From: Nannocystis punicea
GTDB lineage: Bacteria > Myxococcota_A > Polyangia > Nannocystales > Nannocystaceae
Length of the DNA: 64,000 nt
NCBI RefSeq assembly: GCF_026965555.1
Contig: NZ_CP114040.1
Coordinates: 930,001-994,000, forward strand
Direction: 5' to 3'
In this document: positions 28,813 to 37,062 of the stretch, one piece after another
How positions within the stretch are numbered: position 1 is the stretch's first letter
How the letters are laid out: every line of letters begins with the position of its first letter
Translations under genes and position numbers: made by a program
Notes under the pieces: generated by a model
What the model saw: only the letters and a program-made list of their open reading frames with translations
The model's database searches: none
What the model was told of the DNA's origin: nothing

Positions 28813-30165
28813 TCAGCTGGGGAAGCAGCGCGCGAAGCGGACGAGGAGCCCACGATCGCCGCGCACCTTGAGCCGCCCGGTCAACGCCGCCAGCAGCGGG
28901 CTGCGCTTCTTCTCGAGGATCTCCATCCACACCGCGCCCTCGCACGAGAGCGCGAGGTCGGGCTCGCCGTGCAGACCCGGCGTGACGGTGAGCGTCCCGT
29001 CGTCGATCCGCACCGTGGCCATGGCCGCGTCGTCGCCGCGGAAGTCGAGGTGGAAGGTCGCCTTCCACCCGCGTGCCGGGCCGCGCTGGAAGCTCAGCGG
29101 CAGCGCGCGGACGAAGTGCGCCGCGGAGCGCGGCCGCAGGCTCGAGCGCACCACGCGGATGCGCTTGTGCGGGAAGCGCTTCTGGACGTGCGCCTGGGCG
29201 TCGGTGCCTTGCACGACGTAGATGGTCTCCTCGCGCTCGGTCAGCGGCTTGACGACGCGGCGCAGGTACCCGGCGCGATCGGCGAGGAAGGGAGCGATCA
29301 CGTCCTCGCCCGCGGGGCACACCGCGAGGCAGTACGCGGCCTTGTAGTTGGGCCCGTACGCGAGGCTCTGCCACATCGACGCGCTGTCCGCCTGCGACAC
29401 GCGCTCGCGGAAGTCGCGACGATCGCGGCTGTCGGCGACCTCCTCCACGAAGTCGGTGAACCCGCTCATGAACTCGCGGTAGTTGTGCGTGTAGCAGGCG
29501 GAGAACCGGAACGCCCCGTCGGGCTCGATCGCCCCGACAGGGCACGCGGCGACGCACAGCTTGCACGAGATGCACGGGTCGAAGTCGAGCCTGGGGCTGC
29601 GACCCTCGATCTCGGCGGTCGTCAGCACGGTGCCGAGGAGCACGAAGGAGCCGAAGCGCGGGTGGATCACGTTGCGGTGGAGTCCCATGGTCCCGAGGCC
29701 CGCGGCGACCGCGACCCGCTTGTGCGAGACGATCCAGGAGCGCTCGGGGAACGACTCCATCTCCATCGGGAACGCCATCGCCGGGTGAATGCTCGGGTGG
29801 CCGAGCCCGGACAGCGCGACGGCCAGCTCCCGCGCGACCTCGTCGACCTCGTGCCCCGTGCGGTGGAATTCGACGTTGGCCACGCTGCGCGTCGGGCTGC
29901 GCACGTCGTCGACGTGCATGCGCAGGACGATGGGCACCAGCGTGCGCACGCCCGGCAAGGCCCGCTCGACGTGGGGGCGCTCCTCGGCGAGCGCGGGGTC
30001 GTCGATCGAGACCACTCCCGCGTCGTCGGCACCGGCGGCGAGCGCCAGCTCGCGCACCCGGGCCAGCGTCAATCGCTCGGGGGCCGGCGGCGCCGGCCGG
30101 GCGCGCACGGCGAGCACGGTCGGATGGTCGTCCAGGGGGGTTCGTCGGGGGCGGTCGTCGGGCAT
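28813..30165 (-). CDS. QueG-like 4Fe-4S protein fused to SCP2 sterol-binding domain
   Basis: 450 residues. The first 320 resemble epoxyqueuosine reductase/reductive-dehalogenase-type iron-sulphur proteins: ...GLGTMGLHRNVIHPRFGSFVLLGTVLTT, then a complete cluster motif CISCKLCVAACP. A second, incomplete Cys set (SACYTHNY and YCLAVCPAGED) follows. The last 90 residues (KATFHLDFRGDDAAMATVRI... LLAALTGRLKVRGDRGLLVRF) form an SCP2-like lipid-carrier domain. The start at 30165 (MPDDRPRR, preceded by GAGGTGA) is preferred; the ATG at 30192 has no ribosome-binding site and falls inside a palindrome. Ordinary QueG has no SCP2 domain, so tRNA modification is unlikely. Reduction of a lipid-like substrate is inference. 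Confidence 0.8.
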   Translation of the reverse strand: MPDDRPRRTPLDDHPTVLAVRARPAPPAPERLTLARVRELALAAGADDAGVVSIDDPALAEERPHVERALPGVRTLVPIVLRMHVDDVRSPTRSVANVEFHRTGHEVDEVARELAVALSGLGHPSIHPAMAFPMEMESFPERSWIVSHKRVAVAAGLGTMGLHRNVIHPRFGSFVLLGTVLTTAEIEGRSPRLDFDPCISCKLCVAACPVGAIEPDGAFRFSACYTHNYREFMSGFTDFVEEVADSRDRRDFRERVSQADSASMWQSLAYGPNYKAAYCLAVCPAGEDVIAPFLADRAGYLRRVVKPLTEREETIYVVQGTDAQAHVQKRFPHKRIRVVRSSLRPRSAAHFVRALPLSFQRGPARGWKATFHLDFRGDDAAMATVRIDDGTLTVTPGLHGEPDLALSCEGAVWMEILEKKRSPLLAALTGRLKVRGDRGLLVRFARCFPS

Positions 30166-30186
30166 GGTCACCTCGAGGGGAAGAGC

Positions 30187-30204
30187 GATCATGGGATGAT
30201 CATC
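30187..30204 (-). promoter_or_regulatory. Overlapping palindromes upstream of the QueG/SCP2 gene
   Basis: GATCAT-GGG-ATGATC (30187-30201) and GATGATCATC (30195-30204) are both perfect inverted repeats and lie 22 bases upstream of the preferred start. The half-site GATGA/TCATC recurs upstream of the TetR gene at 30833. This suggests a shared regulator, although the half-site spacing differs. Confidence 0.4.
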
Positions 30205-30255
30205 GACATCTCTTGCGGCGCGAGACGCGGGCGCCGGCTCGCGGGGCGCCCGAGC

Positions 30256-30828
30256 TCAGGTCGCGCGGCGCACGAGGCGTCGCGTCGCCGCGAGCACGCG
30301 GTCGGCGAGCGACTCGTCGCGCACCAGGCGAGCGAGCACGATGCCGCCGATCATCGCGGCAGTGATCGCCAGCGCGTCGTCGTGGAGCTCGCCCTGCGGC
30401 GCCCCGCGACGGACCACTGTGTCCATCTCGGACAGGAACCTCCGGGCGATCTCCGCGAAGGCGCGCCGGACCTCGGGCGTCTGGCGAGGCGCCTCGGCCC
30501 CCAGCGCCGCGAGCGCGCAGCCGTGCTCGGCGTCCGCGCGGTGCGGGGCGGACAGGTAGGTGTCGAGCACGGCCGCGAGCGGATCGGCGGCGCCGACGGC
30601 CTTGCCGAAGATGCGCGGCAGGGTCTCGTCGGCGGCCGCGCGCAGGGCCTCGGCGACGAGCTCGTCCCGGCTCTCGAAGTGCCGGTAGAAGCCGCCGTGC
30701 GTGAGGCCGGCGCGCTTCATCAGAGCCGGGATGCCGACGCCCGTGAGCCCGAGCCCGCGGAGCGCCCGCGAGGCCGCGGCGACGATCCGCCCGCGGACGG
30801 CATCCTTGTGGTCGTCAGGGTAGCGCAT
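30256..30828 (-). CDS. TetR-family transcriptional regulator
   Basis: 190 residues. The N-terminal HTH is GRIVAAASRALRGLGLTGVGIPALMKRAGLTHGGFYRHFESRDELV, the AcrR/TetR subgroup with the G-G-F-Y-x-H-F recognition helix. The C-terminal domain (TetR_C-like, AEHGCALAALGAEAPRQ) resembles that of regulators of reductive detoxification genes. It lies upstream of the QueG/SCP2 gene on the same strand with a 90-base gap, so it is its likely regulator. Confidence 0.92.
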   Translation of the reverse strand: MRYPDDHKDAVRGRIVAAASRALRGLGLTGVGIPALMKRAGLTHGGFYRHFESRDELVAEALRAAADETLPRIFGKAVGAADPLAAVLDTYLSAPHRADAEHGCALAALGAEAPRQTPEVRRAFAEIARRFLSEMDTVVRRGAPQGELHDDALAITAAMIGGIVLARLVRDESLADRVLAATRRLVRRAT

Positions 30829-31184
30829 GTTGGATGACGAGTATCATCGCATAGCTCGGGGCCGGTTGCAAGGGCGGCGACGGGCGCGACACACCGAGCC
30901 CGTGCGACCTCGCCCCGCGAGGGTGCGACGGGCTCGGCGGATGTAGCCGTCGACGAAGCCTGATCGCTCTGATATCGCCTCGAGCGCCGCTCGCCTGCGC
31001 CGCAGCTTGGGCTTCTACCCGACTGAAGCGCCGGCAGCAGGGCCGCCAGCAAGAACGACTCTTCGGTTCCCTCGCGAGTCGGCGTCCGTGGCACTGCTTC
31101 GTCCGCTGCGACGAGCCGCACGACGACCGCTTCCCGTACGATCATTCGCACCGCGAGCCGCGGGCGTGAGCTGCGAGGATTCGC
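30829..31184. other. 356-base intergenic region with weak TetR-type inverted repeat
   Basis: GATGA-CGAGTA-TCATC (30833-30848) lies five bases upstream of the TetR start and overlaps a possible minus-strand -10. It may be the autoregulatory site. The remaining roughly 300 bases hold no convincing gene. Confidence 0.4.
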
Positions 31185-31691
31185 TCAGCCGGTCGAGCGC
31201 CGGCGCGACTCGGGGCGCACGCGCTCGTCGACGTCGACGGCGCCGCAGGCGGACAGCAGGCGGGCGACGTTGTCGGCGTCGATCTCCCGCGTGCGCACGG
31301 TGACGACCGCGCCGCCGCGGTTGAACGCGTCGGAGAACTTGCGCGCCTCCGGCTCGGGGATGCCGATCTTCACCAGCGCCGGCGCGAGCCAGTCGGGGAT
31401 GTCGACCTCCTCGGAGCCGACCGCCCCGAGGGCGCCGAGGATCGGGCCGGCCGCGATCACGGGGCCGGCGTAGGGGACGCCGAAGGCGGCCAGACCGATG
31501 ATCGTGCTGAGAGCGCCGGTGGCGATCTGGCCGGCGTGCGGCGGCGCCTCGTGCAAGGTGGCGAGGTCGTTGGCGACCACGCTGATGTCGGTGCGGTCGT
31601 ACTTGCGGAGGAGCAGCGCGTCGACCGCGTACTTGGCGTCGGCCGCCGTGTCGAACAGGGCGATCACCGTCTTCATGCCTATCGGGGTCAT
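31185..31691 (-). CDS. General stress protein-like (YflT/GsiB-domain, glycine-zipper) protein
   Basis: 168 residues from the ATG at 31691 (preceded by AAAGG); MKTVIALFD at 31676 is an alternative start. The opening MKTVIALFDTAADAKYAVDALLLRKYDRTDISVVANDL is typical of the general stress protein 17M/YflT-like fold. A glycine-rich hydrophobic segment follows (IATGALSTIIGLAAFGVPYAGPVIAAGPILGALGAV). A C-terminal domain with GGAVVTVRTREIDADNVARLL is seen also in YsnF-neighbour proteins. Probably membrane-associated and stress-induced; the molecular function is unknown. Confidence 0.8.
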   Translation of the reverse strand: MTPIGMKTVIALFDTAADAKYAVDALLLRKYDRTDISVVANDLATLHEAPPHAGQIATGALSTIIGLAAFGVPYAGPVIAAGPILGALGAVGSEEVDIPDWLAPALVKIGIPEPEARKFSDAFNRGGAVVTVRTREIDADNVARLLSACGAVDVDERVRPESRRRSTG

Positions 31692-31888
31692 CCGCCGGCC
31701 TTTCGTGGAGGTGCAAACGATGTATGCAGCAGACCGGCGGCGCGGGCACACGCGCGGCGCAGGAGCGGCGCTCCACGCCGGCTCGAGCCTTTCCCGGCGA
31801 GCTCGACCGCGGCGGCCTCGCGGTCCGCGCTCTCACGATCCATGGTCGGGCCCGCTAGGAATCGGACTCGTCCGTATCGCTGCCTCGC

Positions 31889-32341
31889 TTAAAGCGCGGG
31901 CTGATCGGCCTCGGCGTCGGACAGCGGGGTGTCGAGCTCCGCGCGCTGAAGCAGTGCGTAATGGGAGTGTTCGCGTGGGGTGCGATTCAGCCTGGCGATG
32001 CGACGCTCGGCCGTCACCGCCGAATCGTGGATGGAGTCGAAATCTCGGCAGATCTGGCCGAAGCCTTCGTCGTAATCGCTGACCACGAAGACCTCGACCG
32101 CTTCTGCGGGACCGGGGAGGCTGATGATGACGAGGTCGTCCTCGACCAGGCCGTCGGCCTTATGGGCCTGCTCATGCCACGGGTCGCTGGCCGGATCGGC
32201 CGCGCATTTTTTTGAAAGATAGGCGGCGCGGGCGGCCTGGGCTCGCTCGGGGCTGGTGAAGACGCCGAGGAGCACGTCGGCGCCGGTGTACGCGGAGATC
32301 CGCCGGACCAGCAGGAACATGTCGACGTGCTCGGAGGACAT
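31889..32341 (-). CDS. Conserved small protein of unknown function
   Basis: 150 residues from the ATG at 32341. The start FLLVRRISAYTGADVLLGVFTSPERAQAARAAYL resembles small domains in which a beta strand, GVFxSxExAxAA and a helix open the fold (DUF7336-like). VFVVSDYDEGFGQICRDFDS closes the core. The acidic C-terminus has no recognised motif. The codons SKK are written TCA-AAA-AAA, giving a seven-A run in classic slippery phasing (see findings). Neighbours give no functional clue. No signal peptide. Confidence 0.6.
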   Translation of the reverse strand: MSSEHVDMFLLVRRISAYTGADVLLGVFTSPERAQAARAAYLSKKCAADPASDPWHEQAHKADGLVEDDLVIISLPGPAEAVEVFVVSDYDEGFGQICRDFDSIHDSAVTAERRIARLNRTPREHSHYALLQRAELDTPLSDAEADQPAL

Positions 32342-32635
32342 GACCGGCCGAGCTTGCTCGCTGCCGGCTGCGATCGTCAACCGCGAACAGGGCGTGGCGG
32401 GCGAGCTCGATCGGCTGGAGCAGGGCGTAGGATCTTCATTACCGGCGATCGTGGCTTCGCCCTCGGGGCGCTGGTTGCTCTGCGAGTGCCAGCGGATGAC
32501 GCCGTGATGGTCGAGCAGGATGATGGCCGGCGGCTGGCGGATCGACTCGAACCAGGCGGTTCCTCCCTCGAAGCCGCGCATGAGGGCGCGCTTGTGCTCG
32601 ATCGCGGTCGCGGCCGCGACAGCCCGGTCGCCCAT
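32342..32635 (-). pseudogene. Possible decayed thioredoxin-like fragment
   Basis: In frame with and upstream of the preceding gene is a stretch encoding WFESIRQPPAIILLDHHGVIRW. It resembles the cis-Pro strand and following hairpin of AhpC/TSA or redoxin proteins (P-A-x-x-x-D-x-x-G-V-I-R-W). No CxxC region can be reconstructed further upstream in any frame, and the sequence afterwards is low-complexity. It is best read as a remnant, with low certainty. Confidence 0.25.
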
Positions 32636-32861
32636 GCGACGCGGAGATTGCGGCCGCGCAGGCAGTCGGAGCGGGCCTCCACCTCGGGCGGGGCGCTGAG
32701 AGGGCTGCCGGCGCGGACGCCTGGAACCGGAGGACCGTCGAGGTCACTGCGACCCTATCGGGCGCGCGGCGAGCCGACTGCGAGGGAGGCGACGACGGAG
32801 GTCTGCCGGCGAGCGCGATCGGGCCTGTCGCGGCCGCCGGGGTGAATGCTACGTTCTGCCG

Positions 32862-33425
32862 ATGTACGCCGGCTTCCTCGACCTGACCTGCCCGCTCTGG
32901 TGGACCGTCGACGCGGCGCTGTCGCCGGCAGAATGTGCGGAGTACGTGGCGAAGATGCGAGCCGGGCAGGCCGAGGTGGCGCCGATCGTCGGGGCAGGCG
33001 GCGGGCCGGTGATCGAGCCGGAGACGCGCAACAACACGCGGGTGATGTGGGACGACGCCGACGAGGCGAACGGGCTGCTCGAGCGGGTGGGCGCGCACGT
33101 GCCGGCGCGGCTGTCGGGCCAGGTGCTGGCCGGCGCCAACCCCCGCCTGCGGCTGTACCGCTACGGCCCGGGCGAGCGCCACGGCGCCCACTGGGACACG
33201 ATCGTCGAGCTCGCCGACGGGGTGCGCAGCCTGCTGACGCTGGTGTTCTACCTCAACGAGGGCTTCGAGGGCGGCGCGACCGACTTCGTCGAGCTGGGCG
33301 CCTGCGTGACGCCGCAGGTCGGCCGCGCGCTGCTTTTCCAGCACCGGGTGATGCACCGCGCCTGCGAGGTGACCCGCGGCGAGAAGTTCGTGCTGCGCAC
33401 CGACGTGCTCTACCGACCGGCGTGA
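32862..33425 (+). CDS. 2-oxoglutarate/Fe(II)-dependent dioxygenase (prolyl 4-hydroxylase-like)
   Basis: 187 residues, a single jelly-roll (DSBH) domain. The iron triad is H110 and D112 (GERHGAHWDTI) and H165 (QHRVMHRACEV). R179 (KFVLRTDVLY) binds the 2-oxoglutarate carboxylate. LRLYRYGPGERHGAHWD and LTLVFYLNEGFEGGATDF are typical of the P4Hc subfamily. It probably hydroxylates a protein or small-molecule substrate in the cytoplasm. It stands alone with its own start and divergent neighbours. Confidence 0.93.
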   Translation: MYAGFLDLTCPLWWTVDAALSPAECAEYVAKMRAGQAEVAPIVGAGGGPVIEPETRNNTRVMWDDADEANGLLERVGAHVPARLSGQVLAGANPRLRLYRYGPGERHGAHWDTIVELADGVRSLLTLVFYLNEGFEGGATDFVELGACVTPQVGRALLFQHRVMHRACEVTRGEKFVLRTDVLYRPA

Positions 33426-33431
33426 TGGCTC

Positions 33432-33500
33432 GGTCCTCGCGGACATGCTCCCGAGGGCATGTCCGATCGAGCATGAGCGATTGAACATGTTCGATCGAGC
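33432..33500. repeat. Cluster of short inverted repeats after the dioxygenase gene
   Basis: GGTCC-TCGC-GGACA (33432-33445) overlaps GGACATGC (33441-33448) with GCATGTCC (33457-33464), a perfect 8-base inverted pair. CGATCGAGCATG then mirrors CATGTTCGATCG (about 33464-33497, one mismatch). This is the densest cluster of the dispersed repeat family; it may also act as a terminator. Confidence 0.5.
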
Positions 33501-33660
33501 TTGTGATGTTTCTGTCACGAGCCTCTCGGGACACGTGGCCGCGCCGCGACCTGCGCCGGGCCGCCTCGGCGCGCGAGGGGCCGCGGCGTGGTCCAGCGAC
33601 GGCGCGGGCGCGGGCGTCCGGTTGCGCGCCGCTCGCTTCGCGCCATAGATCGACCCGGCC

Positions 33661-35697
33661 ATGGCGCAGGCGAACACCCGGCGCGGGTTCGATGCGGCCC
33701 ACCTCGCGGACGTCGTGGTCATCGCCGACGCCGAGCTCGTGCGCCTGCGCCAGGCGGCGCGCGTGACCCTCACTGCGATCGCGGCCGCGGCCCTGCTGCA
33801 CCCGCTGGCGCAGGCGCTCGGCCAGCCGACCAGCGTCGCCCTGGTCGGCATCAACGTGGCGATGTTGGGCGTGGCGACCGTCAACGACCCCACGCCGCGG
33901 GCGCAGCGGATCACGACGGCCCTGGTGCCGCCGGTGGCCTGCGCGGCGCTGGTGCTCGGCACTCTGGTGCACGCCTACCCGTGGCTGCGCGACGGGCTGT
34001 TCCTGACGCTCGCGTTCGTCGCGGTGCTGGTCCGCCGCTTCGGCCCCCGCGGCCTCGCGCTGGGGATGACCGGCTTCCTCGCCTACTTCTTCGCGCTGTA
34101 CTTCCGCGCCGACGCGGCCCGCCTGCCGCTGATGCTCACGAGCGTGTGCATCGCCACCGCGCTGGCCTACGCGGCCCGCTTCTGGGTGGTGCGCGAGCGG
34201 CCGGAGACGCGGCTGCGGCTGCGGCTGGCGGCGCTGCGGCGGACCGTGGCGGTGGCGCTGCGCCAGCTGGCGGCGATCGTCGCCGAGGGGCGCGAGGCGC
34301 CGCGGCGGATCCACGCGCTCCGCCGCACTCTCGGGGCGATCAACGAGTCGGCGCTGGCGATCGACGAGCAGATCGATCGCGTCGATCCGTCGAGCCCGAC
34401 GTCGGCGACGCTGCGCGAGCAGGTGTTCGCGCTCGAGCTGGCGCTCGAGGAGGTCGCGGCCGCGGCGGTGGTGGCGGTGGTGCTCGGGCCGCCCGCGCGC
34501 GAGGCGATCGCGGCGGCGCTGCTGGCCGCGCGCGGGGCGGTGCGTACGGGCGACCAGGCGGCGGCGCAGGCGGCGATCGCGGCGCTGGCGAAGGTGACGC
34601 GCGGGGCGTGCGTCCTCGAGAGGGCGCTGCGCTCGCTGCTGGCGGCGCTGCAGCTCGACGCCCGGCTGCCGACCGCGCGCGACGTGACGCGCGAGCCGGA
34701 GCCGGCGACGCCGACGACGACGCCGACGTGGAAGTGGTCGCTGCGCCTGGCCGCCCAGGCGACCCTGGCGACCGGCCTGGCGCTGGCGGCCGGGCACGCG
34801 GTCGCCAGCTCGCGCGCCTACTGGGCGGTGATGGCCGCGTTCATGGTGTTCAACCGCGCCAACACCCGCGGGGCGATGCTGGTGCGCGCGTGGCAGCGGC
34901 TGATCGGCACCCTCGTCGGGGTGATCGTCGGCCTGCTGGTCGCGCAAGCGATCCAGGGCCTGGTCGCCGTCGAATTGGTGGTCCTGTTCGCGTGCATGTT
35001 CATCGCCTATTACACGCTGCAGTTCTCCTACGCGTGGATGGTGGCGGGCTTCACGACCCTGATCGCGGTGCTGTACAGCCTGCTCGGCATGTTCTCGCAC
35101 GAGCTGCTGTACCTGCGGGTGATCGAGACGCTGGTCGGGGTGCTGGTCGGGGCCGGCGTGGCGATGCTGGTGTTCCCGGTGTCGACGCGCGGGACGATCC
35201 GCAGCCACATGATCGACGCGCTGCGCCTGCTCGCCGACGACCTCGAGCTGGTCTACACATCGCCCGGCCCCGACCGCGCCAGCCGGCGCGCGACCGCACG
35301 CGCGCTCGACCGCAAGCTCCGCGACGTCCGCAGCGAGGTCCAGGGCGCCGGCGGGGTGCCGCTGCTCCCGACCCGCGAGACGGACCGGCTGTTCTTCGCG
35401 TTCGCGGCGGTGTGCTTCCACGCGCGCCCGCTGCTGATGTTCGACCCGCGCGCGTTCGACGAGGCCGCGGTGCAGCGGGCCCACACGGTCGCCCTCCGCC
35501 TGGCCGGCCGCGCCCGCACCCTCGCGGAGGCGCTCGCCGCCGGCGACCCGCCGACGTCGCCGCGGGCGATCGATCGCCCCGATTCGTCGGACCCCGCGCT
35601 GAGAGGACTTGCCCGCCTCGACCGCGCGCTGTCGACGTTCGCCCGCGTGGCCCGCGAGACTCGGCTGCCGCGGGCCGGCGGGGTGCGGGCGAGTTAG
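33661..35697 (+). CDS. FUSC family membrane protein (aromatic-acid exporter-like)
   Basis: 678 residues. Two blocks of about five helices each flank a long soluble helical middle: residues about 30-180 start with VTLTAIAAAALLHPLAQALGQ, and residues about 360-510 include YWAVMAAFMVFNRANTRGAMLVRAWQRLIGTLVGVIVG. The second block is the conserved FUSC domain (A-Y-W-A-x-x-x-x-F...R...R-x-x-G-T-x-x-G) seen in YccS and AaeB-type exporters. It probably exports organic acids across the inner membrane. Flanking genes do not reveal the substrate. Confidence 0.88.
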   Translation: MAQANTRRGFDAAHLADVVVIADAELVRLRQAARVTLTAIAAAALLHPLAQALGQPTSVALVGINVAMLGVATVNDPTPRAQRITTALVPPVACAALVLGTLVHAYPWLRDGLFLTLAFVAVLVRRFGPRGLALGMTGFLAYFFALYFRADAARLPLMLTSVCIATALAYAARFWVVRERPETRLRLRLAALRRTVAVALRQLAAIVAEGREAPRRIHALRRTLGAINESALAIDEQIDRVDPSSPTSATLREQVFALELALEEVAAAAVVAVVLGPPAREAIAAALLAARGAVRTGDQAAAQAAIAALAKVTRGACVLERALRSLLAALQLDARLPTARDVTREPEPATPTTTPTWKWSLRLAAQATLATGLALAAGHAVASSRAYWAVMAAFMVFNRANTRGAMLVRAWQRLIGTLVGVIVGLLVAQAIQGLVAVELVVLFACMFIAYYTLQFSYAWMVAGFTTLIAVLYSLLGMFSHELLYLRVIETLVGVLVGAGVAMLVFPVSTRGTIRSHMIDALRLLADDLELVYTSPGPDRASRRATARALDRKLRDVRSEVQGAGGVPLLPTRETDRLFFAFAAVCFHARPLLMFDPRAFDEAAVQRAHTVALRLAGRARTLAEALAAGDPPTSPRAIDRPDSSDPALRGLARLDRALSTFARVARETRLPRAGGVRAS

Positions 35698-36095
35698 CCG
35701 CGAAACTCTAACTGCAGATCACGAGGTCGAATCGGACTCCTCGCCAGGAGGGGCGGCCTCGAACTTGAGGCTGCGGCGCAGGCCGCCGCCTGTGGTGAGC
35801 GCGATAAGGTCGTGGTCGCCGGCGCCCAGCGCACCTCGGCGACGACGGGACGCAGCATCGTGCGGCGGGTCCAGCGACCGCTGTCCATCTGCTGGCTAGA
35901 GCGGTCGCGGGCGCCGCCCCCGTGCGTTTAGCTGCCAGGCACAACGTCGGTGGTCGTCGATAACTGGCCGCCTTGGCACCGCATTCTTAAAAATGCTTGC
36001 CGCTGGCAGTGCAGTGCCCTACGGAATCATATGTCTCGTGTCAGCGAACGATCGCACGGTGCGACGATCGCTGAACTTCACCTCAAGGAAGAATC
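35698..36095. other. 398-base intergenic region with AT-richer right half
   Basis: No gene is supported. The right half (from about 35960) is less GC-rich than the surroundings. It includes TTCTTAAAAATGC and a good ribosome-binding site (AAGGAAG) for the next gene. Confidence 0.4.
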
Positions 36096-36512
36096 ATGAA
36101 GCACTGTATTGTCATGACGGCCACGCTTATGACCCTTCTCTCGAGCGCCCGTGCGGTCGCCGGGCCCGCTACTTTGACGCTCCACAACAAGACCAACCGG
36201 GCGGAGGTCAATTGTGCGATCGTCCGTTGGGACGAGGGATCGAATTTCTGGGTCACTCATCACTGGTACCTCATCGAGCTCGGTGAGTCCAGGACGTTCT
36301 CCAATGTCGAGTACTACCGATGTGAAGAGGTGGGTGGATCCGGCGTTTGGGACGGAGACGGCAGCTTCTCGGCTTGCGTGACGCGGGGAGACAACTATGT
36401 CAATCCGCTCTATAACAGCACCTCCGTCGATGATTGCAATGAGGCGGGCGGTACGATGACGTCGTTCGGGTATGTCGAGGGTCCCACGCGGAACGTGCAC
36501 CTGACGCCCTGA
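36096..36512 (+). CDS. Secreted protein, DUF1036-like
   Basis: 138 residues with a signal peptide (MKHCIVMTATLMTLLSSARAVAG). The mature part TLTLHNKTNRAEVNCAIVRWDE...WYLIELGESRTF...YYRCEEVGGSGVWDGDGSFSACV follows the plan of DUF1036 proteins. These have a short beta protein with W-x-x-I-x-x-G-x, YY and a Trp-Gly-Asp-x-x-F-C core. The match is by eye and not certain. Function is unknown; it is probably secreted or periplasmic. Third positions are noticeably less G/C than in neighbouring genes, which may mean recent acquisition. Confidence 0.6.
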   Translation: MKHCIVMTATLMTLLSSARAVAGPATLTLHNKTNRAEVNCAIVRWDEGSNFWVTHHWYLIELGESRTFSNVEYYRCEEVGGSGVWDGDGSFSACVTRGDNYVNPLYNSTSVDDCNEAGGTMTSFGYVEGPTRNVHLTP

Positions 36513-36771
36513 CGATTTCGCAGATGGCGGAGCTCGAAGGATTCGAGTTCGGCGCGGTATGTCTGAAGCGACTGCAGACGCCTGGTGTCGCCGTCGCCCA
36601 TCCGTCTCGCTCAGCGGGCTCCGCGCCCGCGGGCGAGGCTACCAGAAGTGAAGATTCGCCAGGACGACCCGGATCTGCTCGACGTTCGTTCGCGGATCAT
36701 GGCGCGGGATCGACCGTCAGCGGCGGCAGGAGGCGCGCCGACCCGGCGACGTCGTGCTAGCGTCGTCCGCC

Positions 36772-36999
36772 ATGCGCGACGAGATCTGCGGCTGTCACTT
36801 CGGCGGGTTACCAGGCCGCTGCCGAACGGAGCTGTCCCCGGGAGGGAAGGGGCTGTTCTGCCCCTATTGCGACGATGCGCCGTTCCACCGCCATTGCATG
36901 GGCTGCGGGACGAACGCAGTGCCGATCACGTTCGACCCGATCGAGCTCTATTGTTCGACGTGCCGGGCTGGCGATCCGCGACGAAGCGAGGCGAAGTAG
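36772..36999 (+). CDS. Small Cys-rich (zinc-ribbon-like) protein
   Basis: 75 residues, MRDEICGCHFGGLPGRCR..., with nine Cys and two His. These include CPYCDDAPFHRHCMGCG and a terminal CSTC, which could form two or three zinc knuckles. There is no signal peptide. I do not recognise the family. The start is the ATG at 36772. An even Cys pairing (CxC, CxxC, CxxC, CxxC) supports a real protein rather than a chance frame. Confidence 0.5.
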   Translation: MRDEICGCHFGGLPGRCRTELSPGGKGLFCPYCDDAPFHRHCMGCGTNAVPITFDPIELYCSTCRAGDPRRSEAK

Positions 37000-37062
37000 T
37001 CGGTGCCCGCGCGCGCTCGCGGAGCGAGCAGCGATCGGGCATGCACGGGGCGAGCGCGCTCG

